Below are positions 56,387-64,000 of a stretch of DNA of 64,000 nucleotides, piece after piece (position 1 is the first letter of the stretch; every line of letters starts with the position of its first letter). The notes under the pieces are model-generated. The model was not told the DNA's origin. It did not search any database and saw only the letters and a program-made list of their open reading frames with translations. The translations under genes and the position numbers were made by a program. Origin of the DNA: JAXGPP01 sp040766885 (GTDB taxonomy: Bacteria > Planctomycetota > Planctomycetia > Pirellulales > Thermoguttaceae); contig JAXGPP010000023.1 of the NCBI GenBank assembly GCA_040766885.1, positions 68,226 to 132,225 of the forward strand, given 5' to 3'.

Positions 56387-58043
56387 GTTGTTGCTCCTCC
56401 CACGTGCGGATGAAGGCGACGATGGCGTTAATCTCGGCCGGCGAAAGGGCAGGCCGGGTAGTCGACGCGGTGCGAAAACCGGGCATGAGTGTGCCGCCCC
56501 GGCCGCGGCCGATAGTCTCAGTAAGATAGAAATCGCTCGCGGCAGCGAGCAAAACGGCATTGTTGAGCGCCGGGGCTTCGGTCCCCTCGCCGCCGGCGCC
56601 GTGGCATCCGGCGCAATGGGCCTTGTATAGCTGCGTGCCAAGGGCAACATCGCCCTCGACCGGCGGAGTCGGCTCTCGATCGGCCGCTGGCTCGGTGCCG
56701 CCCAATTCGCGCAGGTGCGCCAGCACCGCGTCGATTTCCGCGGGGCGCAGCCCGCCTTCCTTCTCACCCCAGGCGGGCATTCGGCGGCCTGGGCGGCCGC
56801 GCTGGACCGTCTGGCGGATGAAGTCGTCGCTGGCCACGGCGTGGAAGTCGGGATTGCCGACCGATGGGAAGTAGGGCTGACCCGGATAGCGGTTCCCCTG
56901 TCCCTTGTCGCCGTGACAACCGGAGCAGAATGTGGAGAAGATCGTCGCGCCGTCGGTGGCGAACTCGCGCTCGGCCAGTTGCTCGGTGCGTACACGGTCT
57001 TGCGGCCAGTAAGCGCCGGGATAGTCACCCCGACGAAGCGAGAGGATGTAGAGCGTGAGCGTGTCAATCTGGCGGTCGGAGAGGCCCATGTCGGGCATCA
57101 GCGAGCCAGGCACCACCTTCGCCGGTCGCCGCAGGTGCTCGGCGTGCCAGTTGGCCACCGTGTGCTTTCCATCCACGCCGCTGAAGTTGAGCTGCGCGGG
57201 ATCCTTGAGTCCGGCCAGAGTCAGATCGGGGCCATCGTCACCGCCCACGCCGCCCACCTTGTGGCAGCCGCGGCAGCCGAGCGTGTGGAAGAGTGATTTG
57301 GCCTCGACGAGTTGCGCGGCTCCGACGCGCGTGTTGAGAAACGCTTCCAACCCAGAACGGTCGGCGTCGTCGATGCTGCCGAACGACGTCTTCCATGCGC
57401 CCTCGGCGGCCCGGCGGTGCTCGTCGATATGCTTCTGGTACCACTCCGGGCTGTATCCGGTGAGTCCTATCGCCGACAGATCCGGTCCCTCCATGCCGTC
57501 GGCACCGGCAGTTCGCAGCGTGCCGCCGCGACCATCGATGCGGTGGCAGGCGAGGCAATCGTAGCGTTCCAGCATCGCCTGGCCGCGGTCGAGTTGCGAT
57601 CGCTCGGGTATGCCGGCGTAGGTGTGGCAACTGCCGCACCCGGCCTGGGCATATTCGATTGGGATCATCGGTTGCGGCCAGAAATGCACATCGCCGTGAG
57701 CATCGGCTTTCTCGGTGGCCCGCCCCTGGCCGCCATGGCAAACCGTACAGCCAAACTGCGCCGGATCGTGGCCCACGGGCTTGTGCGCGCCGAGCACCGC
57801 CTCGCCGGTAAGAGCGGGCTCACCCGGAGCCATACCCACATGGCACGAGACGCAGCGGTCGGCGACCTGAAGCTTCGGCACCACAACCTGTCGGAGGCGC
57901 ACCGGGAGCGGCCCGGACTCGGTGCGGGCCGAGGCCTGGGTCTGGCGCCAGTCCTTGAGCAGGTTCTCCTGAACCGCTGCCGTGATGAGCAGGGCGAGCA
58001 CCCCCAGGCTGGACCAGAGCAGCAGATGCTTGTTTCGGTTCAT
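56376..58043 (-). CDS. Heptaheme cytochrome c (membrane-anchored)
   Basis: A 555-residue multiheme cytochrome. The N-terminal segment KHLLLWSSLGVLALLITAAVQ is an uncleaved anchor or signal. Seven CxxCH sites: C64VSCH, C99TVCH, C136GSCH, C163LACH, C257RGCH, C373SGCH and C487AGCH. The first four are clustered in the N-terminal 170 residues; the last three each look like a class I-type domain, with LMPDMGLSD, RMPAWGEKEG and LMPGFRT supplying likely Met ligands. This arrangement suggests electron exchange between the Rieske/cytochrome b unit and the molybdoenzyme. Start ATG 58043 follows GAGG; it overlaps the alpha gene by 11 bp and is 102 bp from cytochrome b, with a palindromic repeat in between. 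Confidence 0.93.
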
Positions 58044-58065
58044 CGTTTCGTGCCTCAGGTACGCA

Positions 58066-58145
58066 TCACGCTCCGCATGATGAGCTGCGTCGTACTCGTC
58101 ACGCTCCGCATGACGAATCACCTCACGCGGAGCGTGAGGAGTACT
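58066..58145. repeat. Palindromic repeat cluster between cytochrome b and cytochrome c genes
   Basis: tactcgtcacgctccgc near 58096 pairs with gcggagcgtgaggagta near 58128 (16 of 17), and a second copy of tcacgctccgcatga lies just to the left at 58068. The hairpin lies directly at the end of the cytochrome b gene (stop 58146), in the operon mRNA. The 'cctcacgcggagcgtgagg' core is, from memory, another common planctomycetal intergenic palindrome. Confidence 0.8.
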
Positions 58146-59717
58146 TCAATGCGCCGGCCAATCGGCGGGCGACCAGTAAAACGCCCAGTTCGGCCCGCGG
58201 AAATGGGTGCCCACGATCGTCAACACGAGAAATCCACAGAGGAAGCAGGTAAACAGACCCAACGCGCCGGCGCGAGTCGAGTTGTAACGCTTCACCAGCC
58301 AGATCGAGTACAGGGCGTAGATCGCCGCCAGGATTGTGCCGGGGTTGATCGCCGTGATGACCAACTGCGGGATGTCGGGGAACCACTCGCGCAACCAGCC
58401 GAACGAGATGGCAAACGCCTCAATTCCAATCACCGCCGCGAGGCCCACGACAACCGCCTGGGCGACAACCACGCGTCCGCCCGGCCCGCCGAACCACAAC
58501 CCCGTGCCGGTTTCCTCGCGGTCGAGAAACGGGATCAATCCCAATCCGACGAGCACGATGGTGGGAATGCCGATTCCGCCCATGAAGGCCGAGTAGGCCA
58601 CGAGTTCCTGCAGGCCGAGGAAGTACCACGGGGCCTTGGCCGGGTTTTCCGGCACGGCCGGGTTGGCTAGTTCCTTAAGCGGCGCGTTGGCCACGAGCGC
58701 CAGCGCCAGGCAGATGAACACCGTCACCATGAGCACGCCCAGTTCGGCGTGCAACAGATGCGGCATCGAGGGGACCGTGTTCTCCGGGCCGCGGCGGACC
58801 GCATCCGTCCGACCGCGTACAATCGCCGCCAGGTGGTAGGTCTTCGTGGGCGCCTCGGTGAAGACCGGGTAGACTTCGCGCGGCGGAGGGCCCAGGCGGC
58901 TGTCGGCGTCGGCCGGCCGCGTGAGGCCGCCGTCCTTGCGGATTCGCCAGAAATGTACTGCCAGCAGCGCCACCAGCGCCAGCGGAAGGATCATGACGTG
59001 CATCAGATAGAAGCGGATGAGTGCCTCTTCGCCCACCACGTCGGAGCCCAGGAGCAATTCGCGCTGCAGGCCGCCCGGATCGAAGGTTTCGGTCATGCCC
59101 ACCGCGTCGGTGATCTCGCGCGGCGACTGGGCGATGTTCGCGCCGATGGTGATCGCCCAGTAGGCCAACTGATCCCAGGGAAGCAGGTAGCCCGTGAACG
59201 ACAGGGCGAGGGTCACCACCAGCAGACCCATGCCGATGAGCCAGTTGAACTCACGCGGGCGGCGGTAAGCGGCGGTGTAGAAGGTGCGGGCCATATGCAG
59301 GATCACCGTCACCACCATCACGTTGGCCGCCCAGCGGTGGATGTTGCGCATGAAGCGACCGGTGGGAACGACAAAATGAATGTCCTTGATCGAGTCGTAG
59401 GCCGCTGTCGGATAGGGCTTGTAGTAGAACATCAACAGCACGCCCGTCACGAGCGTGATCAGGAACGCCGCCAGCGCGGCGACCCCCAGCCCCATGGTGG
59501 TCGTCCACCGCAGGCTCCAGCGATGCGTTCGCACCGAGTGCAGGTGGAGAAACACGTTGCCGAAGACAAACGTCGATCGGCTGCGGTCGGTCGTCGGCGG
59601 CCCGCTGCGAAACGTCGCCTGGACGATCCGCCGCGGCGTCTGCCGCAGGTTCGTGATAAACCGCCGCAGGGCAGGCTGTTCTCGCTCGACAGGCTCGGGA
59701 GGAATGGCTCGGATCAT
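58146..59717 (-). CDS. Cytochrome b of a Rieske/cytochrome b complex (b6-type with fused C-terminal part)
   Basis: A 523-residue quinol-oxidising membrane subunit. Heme ligands: His127 and His141 (13 residues between) and His240 and His255 (14 between); the 14-residue spacing of the second pair is the b6-type hallmark. The segment after residue 330 corresponds to subunit IV and is fused here, as in some menaquinol complexes; the PEWY-like motif is PWYFLG in KAPWYFLGLQELVAYS. About eight membrane segments, plus two or three more at the C-terminus (VVVAQAVVVGLAAVIGIEAFA, ILAAIYALYSIWLV, LGLFTCFLCGFLVLTIVG). Start ATG 59717 overlaps the Rieske stop by 4 bp. Confidence 0.95.
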   Translation of the reverse strand: MIRAIPPEPVEREQPALRRFITNLRQTPRRIVQATFRSGPPTTDRSRSTFVFGNVFLHLHSVRTHRWSLRWTTTMGLGVAALAAFLITLVTGVLLMFYYKPYPTAAYDSIKDIHFVVPTGRFMRNIHRWAANVMVVTVILHMARTFYTAAYRRPREFNWLIGMGLLVVTLALSFTGYLLPWDQLAYWAITIGANIAQSPREITDAVGMTETFDPGGLQRELLLGSDVVGEEALIRFYLMHVMILPLALVALLAVHFWRIRKDGGLTRPADADSRLGPPPREVYPVFTEAPTKTYHLAAIVRGRTDAVRRGPENTVPSMPHLLHAELGVLMVTVFICLALALVANAPLKELANPAVPENPAKAPWYFLGLQELVAYSAFMGGIGIPTIVLVGLGLIPFLDREETGTGLWFGGPGGRVVVAQAVVVGLAAVIGIEAFAISFGWLREWFPDIPQLVITAINPGTILAAIYALYSIWLVKRYNSTRAGALGLFTCFLCGFLVLTIVGTHFRGPNWAFYWSPADWPAH

Positions 59718-60199
59718 GCCTGCACCTTGGTTCCGACGGGTACGGTCGCATCTTCGTCGACGGTATACGTGCCGCCGCTGCCAGTGACTTTCTTCCACGG
59801 CAACGCCGCCGGGGCTGGTCCTTTGACGACGCCGCCGTCGTTGGTAAATCGGGAACCGTGACAGGGGCACTCGAAGCCGTCGGGCCGGTGAGCCACGATG
59901 CACCCGAGATGGGTGCAGATGAGCGACACCGCATAGACGCCTTCCTCGTCGCGAAACAGCGCCACCGATCGGCCTGGCGGAACGTAGGCCTCGCCCGCAG
60001 CGAGCGCCGCCGGGAGCGTGACGCGGAACTTCTTCGAGGGAGACGACAGCACGGCCGCCTTGGGCAGCCGGAGAATGCCGATCATCGCGAACAGAAACGC
60101 CCCGGCTGCCGCGAACAGCGAGCTACGCCCAAGGAAGTCGCGGCGCGGGACTGGATCGGGATCGAGGCGTGAGGGGACCGGTGAGGGCGACTGGCTCAT
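59714..60199 (-). CDS. Rieske [2Fe-2S] protein
   Basis: A 161-residue high-potential iron-sulfur protein. The N-terminal PRRDFLGRSSLFAAAGAFLFAMIG has a twin-arginine pattern and an uncleaved membrane anchor, as usual for Rieske proteins. Cluster motifs CTHLGC and CPCHGSRF provide the two Cys and two His ligands and the disulfide. It passes electrons from quinol oxidation at cytochrome b to the cytochrome c. ATG 60199 overlaps the oxidoreductase stop by 4 bp and its stop overlaps the cytochrome b start by 4 bp. Confidence 0.96.
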   Translation of the reverse strand: MSQSPSPVPSRLDPDPVPRRDFLGRSSLFAAAGAFLFAMIGILRLPKAAVLSSPSKKFRVTLPAALAAGEAYVPPGRSVALFRDEEGVYAVSLICTHLGCIVAHRPDGFECPCHGSRFTNDGGVVKGPAPAALPWKKVTGSGGTYTVDEDATVPVGTKVQA

Positions 60200-62127
60200 G
60201 ACGACCTCCAACTCGTAGCGCAGGTGACGCGTTCCATGGTGATGGCGTCCGACGGGCAGCGCATCGCGCACAGAGCGCAGCGGATGCAGCGGTCTTCGTC
60301 TTTCAAAATGGCCGAATGCGCATCGAGATCGTCGGTGGCTTCCAGCGCGCCCTCGATCGCCGTGCCGAGTTCCGCACTCGGCTCCAGGTCGGCCAGCGTG
60401 ACAAGCTTCAGGCACTGGGTCGGGCAGACGTCGACGCAGCCGCCGCACAATACGCAGCGGGTGCCGTCGAATACCGGCGTCACGCCACAATCGAGGCAGC
60501 GCGATGCTTCGCGCAGGGCCTGCTCCTCGCTGTAGCCGATCTCGACCAGAACGTCGGGTCGATGCAGCCGCTCCTCGGGCTCGACGGTCGGCACCGCCAC
60601 GCGGCGGATGCTCTCATAGCCACGCTCGCGACGGTAGCCGTCGAGTGTAAGATGAGCCGAGAGGGCGTCGATCTCGATCGTCCGGCCGGTGAGGTGCTGG
60701 TAGACGGATCGCGCCGCTCGCTTGCCCGAGGCAACCGCATCGATGAGCAGCCGCGTGCCGTGGGCCAGGTCTCCGGCCACGAACACGCCGGATGCGGTTG
60801 TGGCCAGTGTCTGCGGGTCGATCTTCGGCCAGCCGGGCCGGCCGTGCTCGACATCGGTTCCGCCATCGGCGAGGAATTCGAGATTTGTCGACTGCCCTAC
60901 TGCGAGTAGGACCGTGTCGCAGGGGACTGTCACGCGGTCGGCGTCGTCGTAGACTGGAGCGAAACGGCGGTTCTCGTCGTACACACGCAAGCAGCGGCGG
61001 AAGAGTACGCCGCGAACGGTCCCCTGGGCGTCGCGCTCGATTTCGAGCGGGCCCCAGCCGTTCATCCGGCGGATCCCTTCTTCATCGCCTTCGAGGATTT
61101 CGAGCGTGTCGGCGGGCATTTCTTCGAGCGTTTCCAGAGAAACCAGGCTCACGCGCCCCGTGCCGGGCAGACGGGCCGCCGTACGAGCCGTGTCGTAGGC
61201 GATCTGGCGGAGCACGGTGCGGGCGACGTCGTAGGCGACGTTGCCGCCGCCGATCACCACGACCTCGCGGCCGATCTCAATCGGTTCGTCGAGCGCGACG
61301 GCCCGCAACAGGTCAACGCCGCCGAGTACGCCGGGACCGCGTTCGCCCGGCAGTCCAAGACTTCGCGAAGCCTTCGCGCCGACGGCGATAATCACCGCCG
61401 CATAGTCGCGCCTCAGTTCGGCGAGCGATACATCGCGCCCAACCGTCATGCCGTAACGGATCTCGACCCCCAGGGCTTCGATCACGGCCACCTCGCGGCG
61501 GATCAGTTCGCGTGGCAATCGGTAGGCCGGCACGCCGACGGCAAGCATTCCGGCCGGCACCCGTTCCGTCTCGAAGATCACCGGGCGGAAGCCCAGCAGA
61601 GCCAGATCGTGGCCAGCGGCCAGTCCGGCCGGCCCCGCCCCAATGATCGCCACCGACTGCCCGTCGGCCTGAGCGATCGTTCCCGCGGCTGTTGCACGCA
61701 GCAGTGAGGCCAGTTCTTCGGCGTCGGCGGAAAGCGGCGGGACATAATCGCGAATGGCGCGGAGCACTTCGTCGGTCGGCCGGATTTCGGGACCTCTCCG
61801 GTCGCAGACAAAACGCTTCAGCGCGCGGATGGCAATCGGCCGGTCGTTGGCCACAAAACGGCCGTCGGAATCGACTCGAGGTACTTTGCCGCGCCGGCAG
61901 GCGGCCTCGCAGGGCGCGCCGCAGATTCGCCCGCAGATCGAAGCCAACGGGTTCGGGCCGCGGGCAATGAGGTAGGCCTCGTCGTAGTCCCCCGCCGCAA
62001 TCGCGCGAACGTACCCGCGGGCATCGGTATGCACGGGGCATGCCACCTGGCAGGAGATCAGCCCCCGGTGGTAGCCGTCGCCAGGCACTTCAACGCGAAG
62101 CTGCGGTGCGAGTAGTTCGTGACTCAC
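60196..62127 (-). CDS. GltD-like FAD/NAD(P)-binding oxidoreductase with extra Fe-S domains
   Basis: A 643-residue flavoprotein of the glutamate-synthase-small-subunit/DPYD family. N-terminal Fe-S domain: SCQVACPVHTDARGYV and CGRICGAPCEAACRRG. FAD-binding GAGPAGLAAGHDLALLG (about 170), NAD(P)-binding GGGNVAYDVARTVLR (about 305), and the late GDLAHGTRLLIDAVASGKRAA. The C-terminus has two ferredoxin clusters, CVLCGGCVDVCP and CIRCALCAMRCP. Three to four [4Fe-4S] clusters plus FAD suggest transfer between NAD(P)H and a quinone or Rieske/cytochrome b. It sits directly before the Rieske gene (4-bp overlap), so it may work with that complex as an NAD(P)H entry point or as a reverse-electron-flow exit. 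No glutamate synthase large subunit is nearby. Confidence 0.9.
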   Translation of the reverse strand: MSHELLAPQLRVEVPGDGYHRGLISCQVACPVHTDARGYVRAIAAGDYDEAYLIARGPNPLASICGRICGAPCEAACRRGKVPRVDSDGRFVANDRPIAIRALKRFVCDRRGPEIRPTDEVLRAIRDYVPPLSADAEELASLLRATAAGTIAQADGQSVAIIGAGPAGLAAGHDLALLGFRPVIFETERVPAGMLAVGVPAYRLPRELIRREVAVIEALGVEIRYGMTVGRDVSLAELRRDYAAVIIAVGAKASRSLGLPGERGPGVLGGVDLLRAVALDEPIEIGREVVVIGGGNVAYDVARTVLRQIAYDTARTAARLPGTGRVSLVSLETLEEMPADTLEILEGDEEGIRRMNGWGPLEIERDAQGTVRGVLFRRCLRVYDENRRFAPVYDDADRVTVPCDTVLLAVGQSTNLEFLADGGTDVEHGRPGWPKIDPQTLATTASGVFVAGDLAHGTRLLIDAVASGKRAARSVYQHLTGRTIEIDALSAHLTLDGYRRERGYESIRRVAVPTVEPEERLHRPDVLVEIGYSEEQALREASRCLDCGVTPVFDGTRCVLCGGCVDVCPTQCLKLVTLADLEPSAELGTAIEGALEATDDLDAHSAILKDEDRCIRCALCAMRCPSDAITMERVTCATSWRSS

Positions 62128-62324
62128 CGGGAGCGCTCCTCGTCGCCTGGCCGGAGGCCTGCGATATCATCGCGGCCGGAACGATTCTCGAGTCGCTCGT
62201 CGACGGGTACCGCGAAGACTGAATTGGCCCGCAGCACGCATCCCGGTCGGCCGGGAACGCATGGCTGACCTACCCGAAGGCACGCCTCTTCGACCATCTC
62301 GAAATGCGGGCAGGAGAAACTCAT
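62124..62324 (-). CDS. Small four-cysteine protein of the NXR-like operon (66 aa)
   Basis: A 66-residue protein of unrecognised family. Start ATG 62324 overlaps the mobB stop (TGA) and the stop overlaps the oxidoreductase start, both by 4 bp, which is strong evidence of translation; GAGG lies upstream. Cysteines at 5, 15, 22 and 29 give C-x9-C-x6-C-x6-C in the segment SCPHFEMVEEAC...QPCVPGRPGC, suggesting a metal or Fe-S site or a redox/assembly function. The tail is charged (DERLENRSGRDD). From memory, similar short CP.F...C...CVPGRPGC proteins occur in planctomycetes, but I know of no assigned function. Confidence 0.75.
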   Translation of the reverse strand: MSFSCPHFEMVEEACLRVGQPCVPGRPGCVLRANSVFAVPVDERLENRSGRDDIAGLRPGDEERSR

Positions 62325-62830
62325 ACTTGGACCTCGCTCAACGTCGGCGCGATGACGACTTCCGCGAACTGGACGAGCCGATCGAGCCGGGCTCGCGGTA
62401 TGACAGGGACGACAACGTTGACCACATCGTCGGTGACTACCGCCGCGATGCCCGGCCGTTCGGCGGCCAGGCAAGACGTGCCGAGTTCGGCCCGCCAGAC
62501 CTCGATCTTCGTCCCCGGCAGATCGATGTGCCCTTCAACGAGCACCAGATCGCAGTCGGCGTAGAGAGGCGCGAGGCGTGCATAGTCGTCGTCGCCGGGT
62601 TCGCGCGGCAGGAAGATGCCCACGAGATCGGTGGAGACGATCGACGCCGGTGCGGCGCCCGCCCGGCGGTGTCGGTAGGAGTCGGTTTGCGGCGTGTCGA
62701 GTTCGTGCCGGTGGCAGGAGTGCTTGATGGTGCCGACGCGCCAGCCGCGGTGCGTCAACTCACGGACCAGTTCGACCATCAGCGTCGTCTTGCCGTGATT
62801 CTTGCGACCAACGATATGGAGGCGTTTCAT
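62321..62830 (-). CDS. mobB: Molybdopterin-guanine dinucleotide biosynthesis adaptor MobB
   Basis: A 169-residue P-loop GTPase that assists MobA in making the MGD form of the molybdenum cofactor. ATG 62830 begins MKRLHIVGRKNHGKTTLMVEL, with Walker A GRKNHGKT. KHSCHRHELDTPQTDSYRHRRAGA is the MobB KH....D..gkDs.r.r.AGA motif and VLVEGHIDLPGTKIEV the VEGfK...pKiEv motif. The stop overlaps the four-Cys protein by 4 bp; moeA ends 10 bp upstream. Its placement ties cofactor supply to the molybdoenzyme downstream. Confidence 0.94.
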   Translation of the reverse strand: MKRLHIVGRKNHGKTTLMVELVRELTHRGWRVGTIKHSCHRHELDTPQTDSYRHRRAGAAPASIVSTDLVGIFLPREPGDDDYARLAPLYADCDLVLVEGHIDLPGTKIEVWRAELGTSCLAAERPGIAAVVTDDVVNVVVPVIPRARLDRLVQFAEVVIAPTLSEVQV

Positions 62831-62840
62831 CGCGCGGCCT

Positions 62841-64000
62841 TTACCCGGGGATACCTGCGATCCAGTCGAATGCCACTGGCGCTGACGCCGCCAACTGTCG
62901 GGCATCGGCCGGCACGGTGAGATAACAATTTGCCGTCCAGCAGGCGTAGATGTCGGCAGAACTCACGCCGGCGAGCGGCAACACGTCCCAGCCTTCGCCG
63001 ACCTGCGTCGCCCGGGCCAGGCAGTAGAAAGTGCGCCCACCGAAGTAGCCCACCGGCGAGGTCAGCCGTCCCCATTGGGCCGAGGCGATCGGCTCGTCGC
63101 CGGCCAGACGCCGAATGGCGGCCGCCACGTAGCGGCTGAAGCCCAGATGACAGGCCAACGGGTTGCCGGGAAGTCCGAAGAGGAGTTGGCAGCCGCGCCG
63201 CGCAAAGAGCAGCGGTTTGCCGGGCTTCTGGTGGACCTTGTGAAAGACGACCTCCGCGCCATAGTCTCGCAGCGCACCCGGCACGAGATCGTACTTGCCC
63301 ACCGAAACTCCACCGGCGAGGAGCACGATATCGCAGCCGGCGGCGAGTTCCAGGGCCTGCAGGATCGCCCCGGGCCGATCATTGACGTGGAGACAGAGCG
63401 GCGCGTCGAGCCCCATGCGCCGCGCGAGTGCGCAAAGCATGGGGCCATTCGAATCGCGGATCTGGTTCGGCGCCGGTAACTCGGCCGGCGGCACGAGCTC
63501 GGTGCCGGTTGTGATCACTGCCAGTGACGGGCGTGGCCGCGCGCGGACTGATGTGATGCCGAACGAAGCCATCACCGCCACGGCCAAAGATGTGACCAGC
63601 TCGCCCGGTTGGAGGACACTCTTGCCGTCGAGACATTCACTACCCACCGGTGCGATATGGCTGCCGCAGGGAATGTGCTGGGGCAGGGTGACCTGGTGGC
63701 CGCGGCGCCGCGCATGCTCTTTCTGCACGACGGCCTCGGCCGAGGGCGGGCAGGCAGAGCCGGTCATGATTTCAAGGCAAGTGCCGGGTGCCACGTCCCT
63801 CGCGTTCGCGCTGCCAGCCGCCACTTCGCCCACGATCTGGACCGTGCGGCCGGCGTCGGCCAAGCGAACGGCGTAGCCATCCATCATCGCGCGGCGAAAA
63901 GCGGGATAAGGGCGGTCTGCGCGGATTTCCTCAGCGAGGCGCAGCCCAAGCGAATCGGCCAGCGGCACAGCCCTCGCCGGAATTAGCGCGGAGGATTCGA
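62841..64000 (-). CDS. moeA: Molybdopterin molybdenumtransferase MoeA (5' end outside window)
   Basis: 386 codons are in the window and the frame stays open to the right edge. The GTG at 63968 is not taken as the start because the residues before it (ALIPARAVPLADSLGLRL) still align with the MoeA N-terminus. Motifs: FRRAMMDGYAV, VITTGTELVPP, DSNGPMLCALARRMG, LLAGGVSVGKYDLVPG, KPGKPLLFA and LFGLPGNPLACHLGFSRYV. MoeA inserts molybdate into adenylylated molybdopterin. It is the first visible gene of the operon that ends with the TorD-like gene, so the operon promoter is outside the window. Confidence 0.95.
   Translation of the reverse strand, partial: ESSALIPARAVPLADSLGLRLAEEIRADRPYPAFRRAMMDGYAVRLADAGRTVQIVGEVAAGSANARDVAPGTCLEIMTGSACPPSAEAVVQKEHARRRGHQVTLPQHIPCGSHIAPVGSECLDGKSVLQPGELVTSLAVAVMASFGITSVRARPRPSLAVITTGTELVPPAELPAPNQIRDSNGPMLCALARRMGLDAPLCLHVNDRPGAILQALELAAGCDIVLLAGGVSVGKYDLVPGALRDYGAEVVFHKVHQKPGKPLLFARRGCQLLFGLPGNPLACHLGFSRYVAAAIRRLAGDEPIASAQWGRLTSPVGYFGGRTFYCLARATQVGEGWDVLPLAGVSSADIYACWTANCYLTVPADARQLAASAPVAFDWIAGIPG

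Noticed and set aside
60196..62127. Glutamate synthase small subunit
   Set aside because: No large subunit is nearby, extra C-terminal ferredoxin domains are present, and the gene overlaps Rieske; a respiratory role is more likely.

Overview
The window looks like a chromosomal segment of a GC-rich, non-anammox planctomycete, probably Pirellulales-like. Pointers are a formylglycine sulfatase, a large CBM/DUF4091 secreted enzyme, a stand-alone Ser/Thr kinase, TPR-rich proteins, an Flp pilin, a DUF1611 protein, PQQ-propeller proteins, short palindromic repeats and IS66/IS4 elements. The taxonomic call is an inference from gene content; there is no rRNA or tRNA in the window.

Layout. 1-6370 (minus): a hybrid histidine kinase cut by the window edge, a Mn-type CDF exporter and a 1179-residue secreted DUF4091 protein. 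6454-14632 (plus): an alkyltransferase-endonuclease V fusion, a 2[4Fe-4S] ferredoxin, a ClpP-fold protein, ApbE, a DedA protein with a minisatellite tail, a hypothetical, a decayed fragment and a TPR protein. 14939-20721 (minus): the hydrogenase maturation set hypB-hypF-hypC-hypD-hypE, without hypA or hydrogenase structural genes, and with two palindromic repeats between hypD and hypE. 21165-34506: a mixed housekeeping/accessory block (kinase, beta-helix protein, DUF4139, DUF2721, YdjY-like lipoprotein, HD-GYP, NUDIX, Flp pilin, M29 aminopeptidase, RmlD-like reductase). 35173-40794: a DUF433 protein, two secreted proteins that share a duplicated leader/signal-peptide cassette (one a sulfatase) and a PQQ propeller. 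41088-48021: two apparently intact insertion sequences with recognisable target duplications, one IS4-family and one IS66-family carrying a SEC-C passenger gene, with a CPBP protease-TPR fusion between them. 48635-49678: a DUF1611 protein.

49918-64000 (minus) is the most interesting part. It is one long, mostly overlapping gene run: moeA, mobB, a 66-residue four-cysteine protein, a GltD-like FAD/Fe-S oxidoreductase, a Rieske protein, a b6-type cytochrome b with fused C-terminal part, a heptaheme cytochrome c, a Tat-exported 1149-residue type II DMSO-reductase-family molybdoenzyme, its four-cluster Fe-S subunit, an ethylbenzene-dehydrogenase-type heme b lipoprotein, and a TorD/NarJ-type chaperone. 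The catalytic subunit has the N-terminal C-x3-D-x3-C Fe-S motif and the length I associate with the periplasmic nitrite oxidoreductases (NXR) of Nitrospira and anammox bacteria. I read the run as a self-contained periplasmic NXR-like respiratory module with its own quinone/cytochrome c segment, a possible NAD(P)H link and its own molybdenum-cofactor supply. Its physiological direction (nitrite oxidation, nitrate reduction or another oxyanion/substrate) cannot be decided from sequence.
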